Below are positions 8,307 to 18,130 of a stretch of 55,977 bases of DNA, piece by piece (position 1 is the first letter of the stretch; each line of letters begins with the position of its first letter). The notes beneath the pieces are model-generated. The model did not search any database. It was not told the origin of the DNA and saw nothing but the letters and a program-made list of their open reading frames with translations. Source of the DNA: Lysobacteraceae bacterium PS02340 (GTDB taxonomy: Bacteria; Pseudomonadota; Gammaproteobacteria; Xanthomonadales; Xanthomonadaceae); contig JASCOC010000019.1 of NCBI GenBank assembly GCA_029959605.1, positions 1 through 55,977 on the forward strand, written 5' to 3'. Made by a program: the position numbers and the translations under genes.

Positions 8307-8879
8307 ATGTTGAAGCGCTCCGCTGCTTCTCGTATCAGCCGCTCGCATTTCGCTGGTGTCCTGCTCCTGCTGCTCGCGTGCCTGCCGGCCACCCGTGCGG
8401 TGGCATGCGCGGATCCGCCCAAGGCAGTCTTCCGGGAGATCGTGGCGACCGCGCCGACGGTCTTCGTGTTCCAGCTGACGAGTGCGTTCGAAGTCGAGAG
8501 GTCATTGGGAGGCGCCGCGCGCACCCATCATGCAGTCGGCCATATCAAGGTGCTCGATGCCCTCAAGGGCAATGCGGACGCTTTCAAGATGATCACCTAC
8601 AGCTTTCGCGACTGCGGTTCGACACGCATGAGCGTCGGCCAGATCTATCTGGCAGCGACGTCGCAAGAGGGACCGCTTCTGGCGCTATGGGGAACGGACC
8701 AGGCGATCCTGGATCTCTCGCTCGACTTCTACCACGAGGCCACCAGGCGATCGCCTGCGGTCGATATCGTCAGGCGCATCGTCGACGGCGGTGCAGTGCC
8801 GGTCGACTTTCCACGTGAAGCACTGCTTCGCCCACTCGATGTCTATCCGGATCCAGTGCCGCCGGAGACGCGGGACTGA
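8307..8879 (+). CDS. Secreted hypothetical protein, 190 aa
   Basis: The protein starts with a basic N-terminus and a strong hydrophobic core (VLLLLLACLPATRAVACA), a likely signal peptide; signal peptidase I cleavage near ATRA or VACA is plausible, and the exact class is unclear. The mature part (FQLTSAFEVE, GHIKVLDALKGN, YSFRDCGSTRMSVGQIYLAAT) resembles small secreted proteins with a netrin/TIMP-like beta-barrel, but this is only a hint. The ATG at 8307 with AAGG nine bases upstream is preferred to an in-frame TTG at 8298. The 8-bp tandem repeat immediately upstream may influence expression. Confidence 0.65.
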   Translation: MLKRSAASRISRSHFAGVLLLLLACLPATRAVACADPPKAVFREIVATAPTVFVFQLTSAFEVERSLGGAARTHHAVGHIKVLDALKGNADAFKMITYSFRDCGSTRMSVGQIYLAATSQEGPLLALWGTDQAILDLSLDFYHEATRRSPAVDIVRRIVDGGAVPVDFPREALLRPLDVYPDPVPPETRD

Positions 8880-8971
8880 GCGCACACACACGTGTCTCGA
8901 CCGATGTCGCCGCTGCCTCGAGATAGCGCAACCGGCACCTGCTCTGTGTCCGCAGATGCCGGCGTTCCGCC

Positions 8972-9187
8972 TCAGGCCGGCTCGTCCGGAATCATGTCCG
9001 ACTCCAGCCGGGCGATGCAGTCCTTGAGCTGCAGCTTGCGTTTCTTCATGCGCTGCATCGCCAGCGCTTCGGGCGCCGGCGTGGCCTGCAGTTCGGCGAT
9101 GGTGCGGTCGAGATCGCGATGCTCGGTGCGCAGCCGCAACAGCAGCGCGCTCCGGCTCTGGTCGATGTCGGGGGTGTCGGTCGACAT
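8972..9187 (-). CDS. DUF465/YdcH-like small coiled-coil protein
   Basis: A 71-residue protein with the DUF465 pattern: an LLLRLRTEHRDLDRTIAEL helix followed by a short turn and a second helix containing MKKRKLQLKDCIARLE. Proteins of this kind form short antiparallel coiled coils, and their function is not established. The start is the methionine at 9187. The open frame extends much further upstream, but that part has no family resemblance and overlaps the leader of the divergent gene. The stop lies 92 bp from the convergent gene that ends at 8879. Confidence 0.85.
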   Translation of the reverse strand: MSTDTPDIDQSRSALLLRLRTEHRDLDRTIAELQATPAPEALAMQRMKKRKLQLKDCIARLESDMIPDEPA

Positions 9188-9347
9188 GCGGTGCAGCTTA
9201 TCGCAACACCGTGCCGGTCCGGCGTCTTGGCGGCGTGCGGCGCCGCTGAGACAATGCGGTGCGCCGTGCAGGGGGCCGGCGCGACGTCGGCGCGTGCCGC
9301 GTGGTGCCCACCTGCGGCAGCCCCGGCCGCTTCGCCAAGGAACCAGG

Positions 9348-9944
9348 ATGTCCCTCCGATCAAACCGTCGCGCGTCCGCGCGTCTCGCTGCGCCCCTGCT
9401 CACCCTCGCCGCGCTCGCGGCCACCGCCCAGCTCTCCGCACAGGAGAAGTACGACGGTTATCTGTGCTGCAATTTGCGCAGCGACGGCAGCTGGATCAGC
9501 GACAGCAACTACGCCGAGAACGGCAAGCGCGTGATCCCGGTCGGCACGCCGACCAGCGTGACCGGCTACGGCCGCCACCGCGTCAACGTGCGCATCGATG
9601 GCGCGCGCCAGTCGATCGGCAACGACTACAGCCGTGACATCGCCCTGCCCGACTTCGCGAAGCGCTACGTGGTGACCGAGGATCCGGCGGCGAAGATCGC
9701 CACGTATCCGGCCAAGATCCAGGATGCGATCAAGCGCGCGAAGATCACGCCCGGCATGACCCGCGAACAGGTGCTGATGTCGCTGGGTTATCCGATCAGC
9801 AGCGAGAACCCGGATCTGGACGCGGAACTGTGGCGTTACTGGATGAGCAGCTTCGCCGAGTTCCAGGTGCAGTTCGACGGCAGCGGCCGCGTGCGCGAGA
9901 TCACCACCGATCCCAATACGCGGAATCTGGTGTGGGTGCCCTGA
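9348..9944 (+). CDS. Exported protein with BamE/SmpA-OmlA-like C-terminal domain
   Basis: The protein is 198 residues with an N-terminal signal peptide (basic start, LAAPLLTLAALAATAQLSAQ, cleavage about residue 32). The C-terminal part (ITPGMTREQVLMSLGYP then ELWRYW, FAEFQVQFDGSGRVREI) matches the pattern of the small BamE-like fold found in SmpA/OmlA proteins, though it lacks a lipobox. It is not the Bam-complex lipoprotein itself; a role in envelope structure is only inferred. The start is ATG 9348 with AAGGA upstream. A terminator follows at 9977. Confidence 0.75.
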   Translation: MSLRSNRRASARLAAPLLTLAALAATAQLSAQEKYDGYLCCNLRSDGSWISDSNYAENGKRVIPVGTPTSVTGYGRHRVNVRIDGARQSIGNDYSRDIALPDFAKRYVVTEDPAAKIATYPAKIQDAIKRAKITPGMTREQVLMSLGYPISSENPDLDAELWRYWMSSFAEFQVQFDGSGRVREITTDPNTRNLVWVP

Positions 9945-9976
9945 GGCAAGCCGCATCGGATTGAGCGTGGAACGAG

Positions 9977-10001
9977 ACAGGCGCCGGAAGGCGCCTGTTT
10001 T
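9977..10001 (+). terminator. Rho-independent terminator
   Basis: A perfect 9-bp stem ACAGGCGCC/GGCGCCTGT with a 4-nt loop, followed by TTTT, 33 bp after the stop of the BamE-like gene. Confidence 0.85.
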
Positions 10002-10091
10002 CGTTGAGGTGACGCGACTGACGCTCGACGTACAAGGCCAACTTGATGGGTTTCGCTGCGCTCTACCCGTCCTACGGATGCAGCTTGTCGC

Positions 10092-11750
10092 TCAGGGATC
10101 GACGGGTTGCAAATGGAGGCGGTTTGCATCGAGGTGCAAACGGTGGGTCAGCGCCAGCGCATCGAGCACGGCAGGATCGTGGCTGACCACGACGAGTGCA
10201 CCGGGCCAGCCACGCAGCAGCGCGACCAGCGCGTCCACGCTGTCGAGATCGAGATGGCTGGCGGGTTCGTCGAGCAGCAGCAACGGCGCGGCCGGCTGCG
10301 CCCATGCGGCGGCCGCGATCGCGACACGCATGCGTTCGCCGCCCGACAACCGGCCCAGCGGTTGGCGCGCCCGAGCGCCGGCCAGGCCGAGCAGGGCGAG
10401 CCGCGTCGCGGGCACGTCCATCGCATCGGCCTGCATCTGCGCGGCCAGCCAGTCGAGCGCCGGCATCGTCTCGGGCAGGGTCGCGAGCATCTGGTCGAGC
10501 GACTGCGCCGGCACGCAGGCCTCGACGGTGCCGCTGGCGAGCGTCGTCTCGCCGCGCAGCGCGCGCAGCAGCGTGGTCTTGCCGCTGCCGTTGCGCCCCT
10601 CCAGGCCGATCCGCACGGGGCCGAACGCATCCCATGTCAGCGCCTGCACCGGCGCGGCGGCGACGGGATGCGCGCCGTCGAATCGCAACACCCGCCGCGC
10701 GACCGGCAGGATGACCTCGGCATCGACGAACTCGGGTGGCGGCATCGCATCGGTCGCGGCGAACGCGTCACGCACCGCGGTATCGCCGTCGGCGAGACGC
10801 TGCGCCAGTGCACCGCGCGTGCGTCCGGCATGGCGTTCGGCATTGCCCTTGGCGTGGTCCAGCAGCAGCGGCGACTGGTTGCTGTCCTCGCGCATCCGCT
10901 GGCCGCGGGCCTGGCGCTGGTCGAGCCGCTGGCGTTCGCGTCCGACCGCGCGTTGCGTCCGCGCGCGGTCGCACCGCGCCTGTGCGAGTGCATCCTCGGC
11001 CTGACGACACGTGGTATCGCGCGCGGCGCGCCACGCGTCGAGTCCGCCGTCGATCCATTGCAGCCCGTCGCCACGCAACTCCGCCAGCCGCGGCATCGCG
11101 CGCAGCCACACGGGATCGTGGGTCACGATCAGTACGGCCCCTGCGCGTTGCAGGAACTGCCGGCACCAGGACGCGGACGCGTCGCCATCGAGGAAGGTGC
11201 TGGGCTCGTCGAGCAGCAGCACGCGCGCAGGGCACCACGACGCCGCGAGCAGACGCAGCTGCTGGCACTGCCCACCCGACAGCTGCGACGGATCGGCTGT
11301 CGGCGCGAGACCGGAGAGGCCCAGCGCTGCGAACGCATCCTCCAATCGCGTTTCGAGCGACCAGTCGTCGTCGACGCATGCTGCATCGTCCGCGTCCCCA
11401 TGACCCGCCAGCAGCCGATGCAGCGCATCGAAACGCGCGCCCAGACCCAGCAGATCGACGACGCGCGGCGGCAGTGGACCCGGATGCTGCGTCAGCAGCT
11501 GCAGACCGCCGGCCACTTCGACCGTGCCGGCGCGTGCGCCCTCGGCCAGCTGCCGGAGCAGCGTGGACTTGCCGGTGCCATTGGCACCAACCAGCGCGCT
11601 GGGGCCGTCGTGCAGCACCAGCGAGAGAGCGTCGTAGAGCAGGCTGCCGTCATCGCGCGCGGCGGACAGGACACGGGCGCGCAGCGCGGGCACGACGGCA
11701 GGAGAGACAGACAGCGACGCGGATCGCGTCGGGGAGACGGGCACGGACAT
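10092..11750 (-). CDS. ABC-F family ATPase (two ABC domains, no membrane domain)
   Basis: Soluble protein with two ATP-binding cassettes. Walker A motifs are GANGTGKST (about 55-63) and GRNGSGKTT (385-393). Signature motifs are LSGGQ (157) and LSGGE (469), and each half has an LLLDEP Walker B. A charged linker of about 100 residues between the domains (SPLLLDHAKGNAERHAG region) is the hallmark of ABC-F proteins, which bind the ribosomal E site and modulate translation or confer antibiotic resistance. No transmembrane segments. The ATG at 11750 is preferred because GAGG lies five bases upstream; another ATG at 11768 lacks one. Which ABC-F subclass, and whether it gives drug resistance, cannot be read from sequence. 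Confidence 0.9.
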   Translation of the reverse strand: MSVPVSPTRSASLSVSPAVVPALRARVLSAARDDGSLLYDALSLVLHDGPSALVGANGTGKSTLLRQLAEGARAGTVEVAGGLQLLTQHPGPLPPRVVDLLGLGARFDALHRLLAGHGDADDAACVDDDWSLETRLEDAFAALGLSGLAPTADPSQLSGGQCQQLRLLAASWCPARVLLLDEPSTFLDGDASASWCRQFLQRAGAVLIVTHDPVWLRAMPRLAELRGDGLQWIDGGLDAWRAARDTTCRQAEDALAQARCDRARTQRAVGRERQRLDQRQARGQRMREDSNQSPLLLDHAKGNAERHAGRTRGALAQRLADGDTAVRDAFAATDAMPPPEFVDAEVILPVARRVLRFDGAHPVAAAPVQALTWDAFGPVRIGLEGRNGSGKTTLLRALRGETTLASGTVEACVPAQSLDQMLATLPETMPALDWLAAQMQADAMDVPATRLALLGLAGARARQPLGRLSGGERMRVAIAAAAWAQPAAPLLLLDEPASHLDLDSVDALVALLRGWPGALVVVSHDPAVLDALALTHRLHLDANRLHLQPVDP

Positions 11751-11978
11751 GGAAGACCTCGCGGACATGGGGACGCGACCCGGTCGGGTCGTCGGGCTCG
11801 ATGTCGGCTCAGTGCTTCACGTCATTGCGCTCCTGGAGAATTCGTTGCACGCCACGTGCCGCAACGGGCGGCCACGCGATCGGCGTGCAGTCTACGACCG
11901 CGCGCCGCACCGCCGCATTAACGCGCAGTGCGGACGGCGCAGGCGAACGGATGCCCGGCCATCCGCACGTGCCGGCGA

Positions 11979-12632
11979 TCAGTCGCCGCGTACGAAGGTC
12001 CCGATCGGCACGTCGCCATCGACGAAATCCAGCGTGCGGCCCACGGTGCCCGGCGCGGCCAGCGCGGCAGCGGCGACCGCCGCCACATTGGCGCGCGAGA
12101 CCGGCGTGCCGCTGTCGGCCTCCGTCCCGTCGGCGACACGGCCGTTGCCGGCGTCATCGGTCAACCGACCCGGGCCGAGAATCGTCCAGTCCAGCGCGCT
12201 GTCGCGCAGATGCGCATCGGCGGCGGCTTTCGCTTGCGCATAGGCGAAAAAGCCGTCGTCCGGTGCGATGCCGTGGTCGAAGCCGGCGCCGATGTAGGAC
12301 ACCATCACGTAGCGCCGCACGCCGGCGCTGGCCGCGGCGTCGATCGAGCGGATCGCCGCATCGCGATCGACCGCATAGGTGCGCGCGGCATCGCCACCGC
12401 CTGCGCCGGCCGACCAGATCACCGCGTCGTGGCCTGCGAGCTGCGCGGCGATGGCATCGGTCTGCGCGTGCTCGATGTCGAAAACGACCGGCGTCGCGCC
12501 GGTGTCGGCGACCGCGTCGCGGTGGGCCGCGTTGCGGAACAGCGCGGTCACGGCGTGTCCGCTTCCGGTGAGGCGCCGGGCCAGCTGCAGGGCGACGCGG
12601 CCATGGCCGCCGATGATGACGATGCGCGACAT
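11979..12632 (-). CDS. NAD(P)-binding Rossmann protein, NmrA/atypical SDR type
   Basis: A 217-residue protein beginning with the dinucleotide-binding loop IIGGHGRVALQLARRL. It then follows the atypical short-chain dehydrogenase plan: VIWSAGAG after strand 4, VMVSYIGAG, and a YAQAKAAAD helix holding a YxxxK pair. The C-terminal substrate region is short. Such proteins (NmrA/YwnB-like) may be NAD(P) sensors, epimerase-like enzymes or flavin reductases; the substrate is unknown. The start at 12632 has GGAGAG upstream. It is divergent from ttcA, with about 110 bp between the start codons. Confidence 0.85.
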   Translation of the reverse strand: MSRIVIIGGHGRVALQLARRLTGSGHAVTALFRNAAHRDAVADTGATPVVFDIEHAQTDAIAAQLAGHDAVIWSAGAGGGDAARTYAVDRDAAIRSIDAAASAGVRRYVMVSYIGAGFDHGIAPDDGFFAYAQAKAAADAHLRDSALDWTILGPGRLTDDAGNGRVADGTEADSGTPVSRANVAAVAAAALAAPGTVGRTLDFVDGDVPIGTFVRGD

Positions 12633-12744
12633 GTGCGCTCTCCGTTCAACAGGAATGGCGTCGCAGCCTGGCATGGCGCGTGTTGGCGCGCGGTCGCGGG
12701 GATGTTGCCGTACGGCCGATTGGAGCGCCCGGTAAACTGGCGCG

Positions 12745-13653
12745 ATGCGTACCGTCCTGCCCCTGCACGAACCGCTGCCGCGCGCGCACGATCCGCGCCG
12801 TGGCGTGCCGGCGGTGCACAGGCTGGGCAAGCGGCTGCGCCATCAGATGGGCCGCGCGATCGCCGACTTCGGCATGATCGAGGCCGGCGACCGCGTGATG
12901 GTGTGCCTGTCGGGCGGCAAGGACAGCTACACCCTGCTCGACATCCTGCTGCAGCTGCAGTCGAAGGCGCCGGTGGCGTTCTCGATCACCGCGGTCAACC
13001 TCGACCAGAAGCAGCCCGGATTCCCCGCGCAGGTGCTGCCGGACTATCTGACGTCGCGCGGCGTCGACTTCCACATCATCGAACAGGACACGTATTCGGT
13101 CGTCAGCCGGGTGATCCCGGAAGGCAAGACGATGTGTGCGCTGTGCTCGCGCCTGCGTCGCGGCGCGCTGTACCACCACGCGGCGCAGCACGGCTTCACG
13201 AAGATCGCGCTCGGCCACCATCGCGATGATCTGGTCGCGACGTTCTTCCTCAACATGTTCTTCCACGCGAAACTCGGCGGCATGCCGCCGAAGCTGCGCA
13301 GCGATGACGGCCAGCACGTCGTGATCCGCCCGCTGGCCTACGCGGCCGAAGCCGACATCGCCGCGTATGCGCAGGCCATGGCGTTCCCGATCATCCCCTG
13401 CACCCTGTGCGGCTCGCAGGAGAACCTGCAGCGCAAGCAGGTCCAGAAGATGCTGGAGGCCTGGGAACGCGAGACGCCCGGCCGCATCGAGACGATCGCG
13501 CGGGCGCTGGGCAATGTCAGCCCGTCGCAGCTCAGCGATCCGGCGCTGTTCGATTTCCGCATGCCCGGTCCCGGCACGGCGCCTGCCGCGATCGACGACT
13601 GGTTGCCCGACGCGCCGCACGCGCCGATCGACATCGCGATGCGGGAGGCATGA
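12745..13653 (+). CDS. ttcA: tRNA 2-thiocytidine(32) synthetase TtcA
   Basis: Inserts sulfur at cytidine 32 of certain tRNAs using ATP and an iron-sulfur cluster. Seen: the PP-loop SGGKDS (56-61), CALC with C131 and C134, and CTLC with C219 and C222. This is the cysteine arrangement of TtcA, of which three hold the [4Fe-4S] cluster in the E. coli enzyme. The length of 302 residues is typical. It stands alone, divergent from an NAD-binding protein gene and 141 bp ahead of rdgC. Confidence 0.95.
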   Translation: MRTVLPLHEPLPRAHDPRRGVPAVHRLGKRLRHQMGRAIADFGMIEAGDRVMVCLSGGKDSYTLLDILLQLQSKAPVAFSITAVNLDQKQPGFPAQVLPDYLTSRGVDFHIIEQDTYSVVSRVIPEGKTMCALCSRLRRGALYHHAAQHGFTKIALGHHRDDLVATFFLNMFFHAKLGGMPPKLRSDDGQHVVIRPLAYAAEADIAAYAQAMAFPIIPCTLCGSQENLQRKQVQKMLEAWERETPGRIETIARALGNVSPSQLSDPALFDFRMPGPGTAPAAIDDWLPDAPHAPIDIAMREA

Positions 13654-13794
13654 CCACCGCCATCCGCGCGACGTCGACGCAGCGCCGGTCGGCCACGCCT
13701 GCCCACGCGCGGCGCAGGCCCGTATCACGCAAGTTCTGACGCCCACCGCTTCCGTGCGGCGTCCTTCTCCACTTCCAATGGACTCATCAGCCCC

Positions 13795-14697
13795 ATGTTC
13801 TTTCGCAATCTGACCCTGTTCCGTTTCCCCACCAATCTCGACCTGTCCGAGCTCGACGCGCGCCTGGCGGAATTCCCGCTCAAGCCGGTCGGTCCGCTAG
13901 AGATGTCCTCGCACGGTTTCGTCTCGCCGCTGGGCCGCGAGGCCGAGGTGATGGCGCACCGCATCGAGGACACCATCTGGGTGACCGTCGGCGGCGAGGA
14001 AAAGATCCTGCCCGGCCCGGTGGTCAATGAACTGCTGTCGCGGCGCATCGAGGAGTTCGAGGAGAAGCAGGGCCGCAAGCCCGGCGGCAAGATGCGCAAG
14101 CAGATGAAGGACGACCTGCTGCAGGAACTGATGCCGCGCGCGTTCGTGAAGCCGGTGCGCAGCGACGCGCTGATCGACCTCCAGCACGGCGTGGTCGCGG
14201 TGAATTCCTCCAGCCGCAAGAGTGCGGAAAACCTGGTGTCGCAGATCCGGACCGCGCTGGGCAGTTTTCCTGCACTGCCGCTCAATGCCGAAGTCTCGCC
14301 GCGTGGCGTGATGACCGGCTGGATCGCTGGCGAGCCGCTGCCCGACGGCCTGACGCTGGGCGAGGAATGCGAACTCAAGGATCCGTCCGACCAGGGCGCG
14401 ATCGTGCGCTGCCAGCGTCAGGATCTGCAGTGCGAGGAGATCACCCGCCATCTCGATGCCGGCAAGCAGGTCACCAAGATCGCGCTCAATCTCGACGACC
14501 ACGTGTCGTTTGTGCTCGGCGAGGATCTGATCGTGCGCAAGTTCAAGCTGCTCGACGGCGCGCTGGATTCGCTCGAGCACACCGAGAACGACGACATGCG
14601 CGCCGAACTCGATGCCCGCTTCGCGCTGATGCGCGGCGAGTTCAAGCGCCTGTTCACGGTGCTCGAAGGCGCGCTGAAGCTGTCGAAGGCGGAGTGA
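13795..14697 (+). CDS. rdgC: Recombination-associated protein RdgC
   Basis: A ring-forming DNA-binding protein that limits RecA action and is widespread in gamma- and beta-proteobacteria. The match runs over the whole 300-residue length, from the typical MFFRNLTLFRF start through LGREAEVMAHRIEDTIWVTV and GRKPGGKMRKQMKDD to the C-terminal ALKLSKAE. No truncation. The start ATG follows a short leader with no strong ribosome binding site, but the conserved N-terminus fixes it. A YgjP-like metallopeptidase gene begins 61 bp downstream and may be co-transcribed. Confidence 0.95.
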   Translation: MFFRNLTLFRFPTNLDLSELDARLAEFPLKPVGPLEMSSHGFVSPLGREAEVMAHRIEDTIWVTVGGEEKILPGPVVNELLSRRIEEFEEKQGRKPGGKMRKQMKDDLLQELMPRAFVKPVRSDALIDLQHGVVAVNSSSRKSAENLVSQIRTALGSFPALPLNAEVSPRGVMTGWIAGEPLPDGLTLGEECELKDPSDQGAIVRCQRQDLQCEEITRHLDAGKQVTKIALNLDDHVSFVLGEDLIVRKFKLLDGALDSLEHTENDDMRAELDARFALMRGEFKRLFTVLEGALKLSKAE

Positions 14698-14758
14698 TCG
14701 CAGGCGCACGTGCGACGTCGACACCGGTCGCGTCGCATGCAGCGCATACAATCCGTGC

Positions 14759-15538
14759 ATGCCGTCCCTGTCGCGCCTGTTGTCGCGTTCCGCGAAGTCC
14801 GCTTCGATCCAGCGCGACTCGCTCCGTCTGACGCTCGAGGACGGGCGCGAGATCGAGGTGCTGCGCGTGCGCGACCCGCGCGCGCGGCGCATCCGGCTCA
14901 GCGTCAGCGAACGCGGCGCGCGTCTGACCCTGCCGCTGCGCGCGAGTCTCGTCTCCGGCGATGCTTTCCTGCAGCAGCACCGGGCGTGGCTTGCCGCGCA
15001 GATCGCGGCGCATGGCGAAGCGGCGCCGCTGCAGCGTGGCGTGACCACGCAGCTGCCGCTGCGCGGCGCGTTGCATCCGCTGCGCTGGGACAGCGGGCGG
15101 TTCAGTCATGTGCGCGTGGACGAGGACGGCGCGCTGACGTTCGTGTCGCCCGAGCACGCCGGCCCCGCGGCGCTGCAGCGCGCGTTGCGCGAGTTCTACG
15201 AAGCGCAGGCACGTGCCGACATCGGCCGCTGGCTGCCGGCCTATCTGCCGGGCCTGCCGCGCACGCCCCGGCGCATCTGCCTGAAAGTGATGTCATCGCA
15301 GTGGGGCTCACTGGCGCCGGACGGCACGCTCAATCTGGACCTGTCGCTGGTGCTCGGCGCGCCCTCGGCGTTCGAATATGTGCTGGTGCACGAGCTCTGC
15401 CACCTGATCCATGCCGACCATTCGCGCCGGTTCTGGAGCGAGGTCGAAGCGCGCTGCCCGGCGTGGCGCGACGCGCGCGACTACTTCCGCGATCACGGAC
15501 GCCGGCTCAAGGCCGACCTGCACGCCCTGCTGGCTTGA
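14759..15538 (+). CDS. YgjP/DUF45-family zinc metallopeptidase
   Basis: A 259-residue protein of the YgjP/SprT-like group. The C-terminal half carries HELCH (211-215) with a further His at 218 or 221 in IHADHSRRFW, the expected zinc site and family fingerprint. The N-terminal half is a beta-rich domain (IRLSVSERGARLTLPL). No signal peptide, so it is cytoplasmic. The family is widespread next to DNA-modification or housekeeping genes and its substrate is unknown. The start at 14759 keeps the conserved beginning. Confidence 0.85.
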   Translation: MPSLSRLLSRSAKSASIQRDSLRLTLEDGREIEVLRVRDPRARRIRLSVSERGARLTLPLRASLVSGDAFLQQHRAWLAAQIAAHGEAAPLQRGVTTQLPLRGALHPLRWDSGRFSHVRVDEDGALTFVSPEHAGPAALQRALREFYEAQARADIGRWLPAYLPGLPRTPRRICLKVMSSQWGSLAPDGTLNLDLSLVLGAPSAFEYVLVHELCHLIHADHSRRFWSEVEARCPAWRDARDYFRDHGRRLKADLHALLA

Positions 15539-15624
15539 GCGAAAGCCGGGCGAGCGGCCGATGGCCGCTTCCCTGACGCGCTCGCGTTGACCGGAATGAG
15601 CGGCCAGTGCCGCCGGAGAACCCG

Positions 15625-16101
15625 ATGGTCCGCCTGTGCCTGGCCTTGCTGCTCGTCGCCCTGCTGCCCGGCTGCCGCCAGCCCGGCGATGCGCTGGGCA
15701 CGACGATCCGCTTCGATGCGCGGGGCGACCGCGTCGCGGCGACGCCGGTGCCGCCGCGGGCGACGTCGCTGGCACTGCCTGCGGATTTCCCGCGCGACGT
15801 GCACCTGCCCGCGCGCTACGCGATCGACACGCTGACCGACATGCCGGGCACGCAGATCATCAACCTGCTCGCCGACGGCGAGGTGGTGGCGCTGTCGCAG
15901 GAAACCCGGCGGGCCATGGAGCACGACGGCTGGCAGCGTCTGCTCGTCACGCATCACGGCGAGGACAGTGCAGTCCTCGCGTTCGAGAAGGACGGTCGCA
16001 GCGCGCTGTTCGCGTTCGACCGCAACCAGCCGGCGCAGCCGTCGGAGGATCCGGGCGTGATCGTGAGCCTCCAGCTGCAGGACGGCACCGCGCGGCTCTG
16101 A
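15625..16101 (+). CDS. Putative lipoprotein, 158 aa
   Basis: Starts with a short classical lipoprotein signal (MVRLCLALLLVALLPGC) with the acylated cysteine at residue 17. The ATG at 15625 has GGAG six bases upstream and beats an in-frame GTG at 15607. The mature domain (about 140 residues) alternates short beta strands, with LPADFPRDVHLPARY and GWQRLLVTHHGEDSAVLAFEKDGR the most distinctive stretches. I do not recognise the family. It converges with the alpha/beta hydrolase gene that ends at 16138; no clear terminator lies between. Confidence 0.75.
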   Translation: MVRLCLALLLVALLPGCRQPGDALGTTIRFDARGDRVAATPVPPRATSLALPADFPRDVHLPARYAIDTLTDMPGTQIINLLADGEVVALSQETRRAMEHDGWQRLLVTHHGEDSAVLAFEKDGRSALFAFDRNQPAQPSEDPGVIVSLQLQDGTARL

Positions 16102-16137
16102 AGGACGCAGTCGAAGGCCGTCCGACGACGCGGGCGC

Positions 16138-16998
16138 TCAGCGCTGCAGGAAATCCCCGATCGCGGTGGCGACGTCCGCCGGTTGTTCCATGTGCAGGTG
16201 GTGGCCGCCGGTGATGACGGTGAGGTCGCCATCGGGCAGCAGGCGCGCGCGGCGGGAGCGGTCGGGTTCGGGCAGATAGACCTGCGGCGGGTCGGCGTAG
16301 ATCACGCGCGTGGGACATTCGATGCCGGCGATCAGCGCGTCGACTTGGCCGGGCGTCATGCGCACGGCGGTGGGAATTGTCAGCCGTGGATCGCTGCACC
16401 AGACGTGGCCGCCCTCGACCGGCTGCACGCCACGTTCGACCAGCAGGCGCGCGACGGGTTCACTGAGCGCATTGACCCGCATGCGCGCGCGGATCGGCGC
16501 TTCGAGATCGGGAAACACGCGCAGTGGACGCGTGCCCAGGCTGCGCGAGGACATCACCGCTTCGCGCAGCCGCGGCACGGTGTCCGCTTCGGTCTCCGGC
16601 AGCGCGCCCAGCGCTTCGATCGCGACCAGCCGTTCGATGCGCTCGGGGACCGCCGCGGCCACGAGGCTGGCGATGCCCGCGCCCATCGAATGCCCGAGCA
16701 GCGCGAACCGGTCCCAGCCCAGCGCGTCGGCGATGTCGAGCACCTGGTGGACCGCGCCGACGAAGGTGTAATCGGTGCCGACCGGCATGTGCACGCTGCG
16801 GCCGTGGCCGGGCAGATCCGGCGCGACCACGTCCAGGCCGTCGAAATACGCGGACAGCGGCACGAAGCTCGCGGCGTTGTCGAGCCAGCCGTGCAGCGCG
16901 AGCACGCGACGTGCGCCGACGGTGCCGAAGCGCAGGCCGCGCACGGTGCCGATGCCGATCTCGACCTCGAACGGCTGCGCCTGCGCGACGCCGCTCAT
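16138..16998 (-). CDS. Alpha/beta-fold hydrolase
   Basis: A 286-residue alpha/beta hydrolase with the oxyanion HGWLDN loop (36-41), the nucleophile elbow GHSMG (S104) and a likely catalytic histidine in GGHHLHME (about 266). An acidic residue should sit in the 230s. The substrate is not evident; esterase or haloperoxidase-like families share these features. The start codon overlaps the stop of hemH by four bases (ATGA), so the gene is translationally coupled to ferrochelatase. Confidence 0.9.
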   Translation of the reverse strand: MSGVAQAQPFEVEIGIGTVRGLRFGTVGARRVLALHGWLDNAASFVPLSAYFDGLDVVAPDLPGHGRSVHMPVGTDYTFVGAVHQVLDIADALGWDRFALLGHSMGAGIASLVAAAVPERIERLVAIEALGALPETEADTVPRLREAVMSSRSLGTRPLRVFPDLEAPIRARMRVNALSEPVARLLVERGVQPVEGGHVWCSDPRLTIPTAVRMTPGQVDALIAGIECPTRVIYADPPQVYLPEPDRSRRARLLPDGDLTVITGGHHLHMEQPADVATAIGDFLQR

Positions 16999-17984
16999 GC
17001 GCGCACCGCCAGATCGCGACGCGTCAGCGTGGCCAGCGCGCGCGCATGCGACGGCGCGTCGTTGAGACAGGGGATGTAGCGCAGAGCCTTGCCGCCATGC
17101 TCATGGAAAATTTCGGCGTTCTGAAGCGCGATCTCCTCCAGCGTTTCCAGGCAATCCACCGCGAAGCCCGGACACACGACGTCGATCACGCGGATGCCGT
17201 CGCCGCCCAGCGCCTTGAGCGTCTCGTCCGTATAGGGCTGCAGCCACGGCTCGCGACCGAAGCGCGACTGGAAGGTCAGCATCGCCGCGTCCGGCGCGAG
17301 GCCCAGCGCCTGCACGATCGCATCGACGCTCGCGCGGCACTGCAGCGGATACGGATCGCCGGCATCGGCCAGCCGCTGTGGAATGCCGTGGAAGGAGAAC
17401 AGCAGGCGCTCGCCGCGGCCATGGACGTCCCAGTGCGCGCGGATCGAGCCGGCCACGGCCTCGATCCAATCCGGATCCAGGTGATAGTCATCGCGCATCT
17501 GCGCGACGCCGGTGGCGCCGAAGATATCGTCCACCACGTCACGCACCGATGCCGTCGTCGTCGTCGAGTACTGTGGATACAGCGGCAGCACCTGCACGCG
17601 CGCGCGCCCCGCATCGCGCAGACGCGTCAGCACGCCGCGCAGCGACGGATTGCCGTAGCGCATGGCGTAGACCACCTCGGCATCGGGCATTTCAGTCTGC
17701 ACCGCGTTCGTGAGCCGCGCGGTGTGGACGGCGAGCGGCGAACCGTCCTGCATCCACACGCCGGCATAGAGTTTCGCCACACGTGGGGAGCGGAACGGCA
17801 GGATCACGAAGTGCAGGATCGGGCACCACAGCCAGCGGGTCAGCGCGACCACGCGATGGTCGTGCAGGAATTCTGCGAGATAGCGGCGCACCGCCTTGGG
17901 CGTCGGCGCGTCGGGCGTGCCGAGATTGACGAGCACGACGGCGTCGCGTGCGGCGTTCGGAGAGGGGGATTCGGACATCCCCAT
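16995..17984 (-). CDS. hemH: Ferrochelatase HemH
   Basis: Inserts ferrous iron into protoporphyrin IX, the last step of protoheme synthesis, at the inner membrane. Hallmarks: [12 protein letters not shown] near the start, PLYPQYS, the catalytic SFHGIP with His at about 199, and [14 protein letters not shown] with Glu at about 280. No C-terminal iron-sulfur cysteine set is evident. The start is uncertain: ATG at 17984 is used, ATG 17978 is equally possible, and the frame extends slightly upstream to 18008. It is the first gene of a two-gene operon with an alpha/beta hydrolase, and is divergent from the SYLF gene. Confidence 0.95.
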   Translation of the reverse strand: MGMSESPSPNAARDAVVLVNLGTPDAPTPKAVRRYLAEFLHDHRVVALTRWLWCPILHFVILPFRSPRVAKLYAGVWMQDGSPLAVHTARLTNAVQTEMPDAEVVYAMRYGNPSLRGVLTRLRDAGRARVQVLPLYPQYSTTTTASVRDVVDDIFGATGVAQMRDDYHLDPDWIEAVAGSIRAHWDVHGRGERLLFSFHGIPQRLADAGDPYPLQCRASVDAIVQALGLAPDAAMLTFQSRFGREPWLQPYTDETLKALGGDGIRVIDVVCPGFAVDCLETLEEIALQNAEIFHEHGGKALRYIPCLNDAPSHARALATLTRRDLAVRA

Positions 17985-18130
17985 AGAATGGCAGGCGCAC
18001 CGGCGCAATGGCAGCGCCCGGGTGCGACGGAAAAACTCATGTGCGATTCATTGCACCGTCACTAGCCTGAATCCGTTCTGCGTGCGCATGTCAGCGCGCG
18101 TCCGATTCGCGCCCTTGCCCCGGAGCCACC

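Noticed and set aside
10107..11921. A 604-codon plus-strand open frame opposite the ABC-F gene
   Set aside because: The minus strand has full ABC-F motifs; the plus frame has none.
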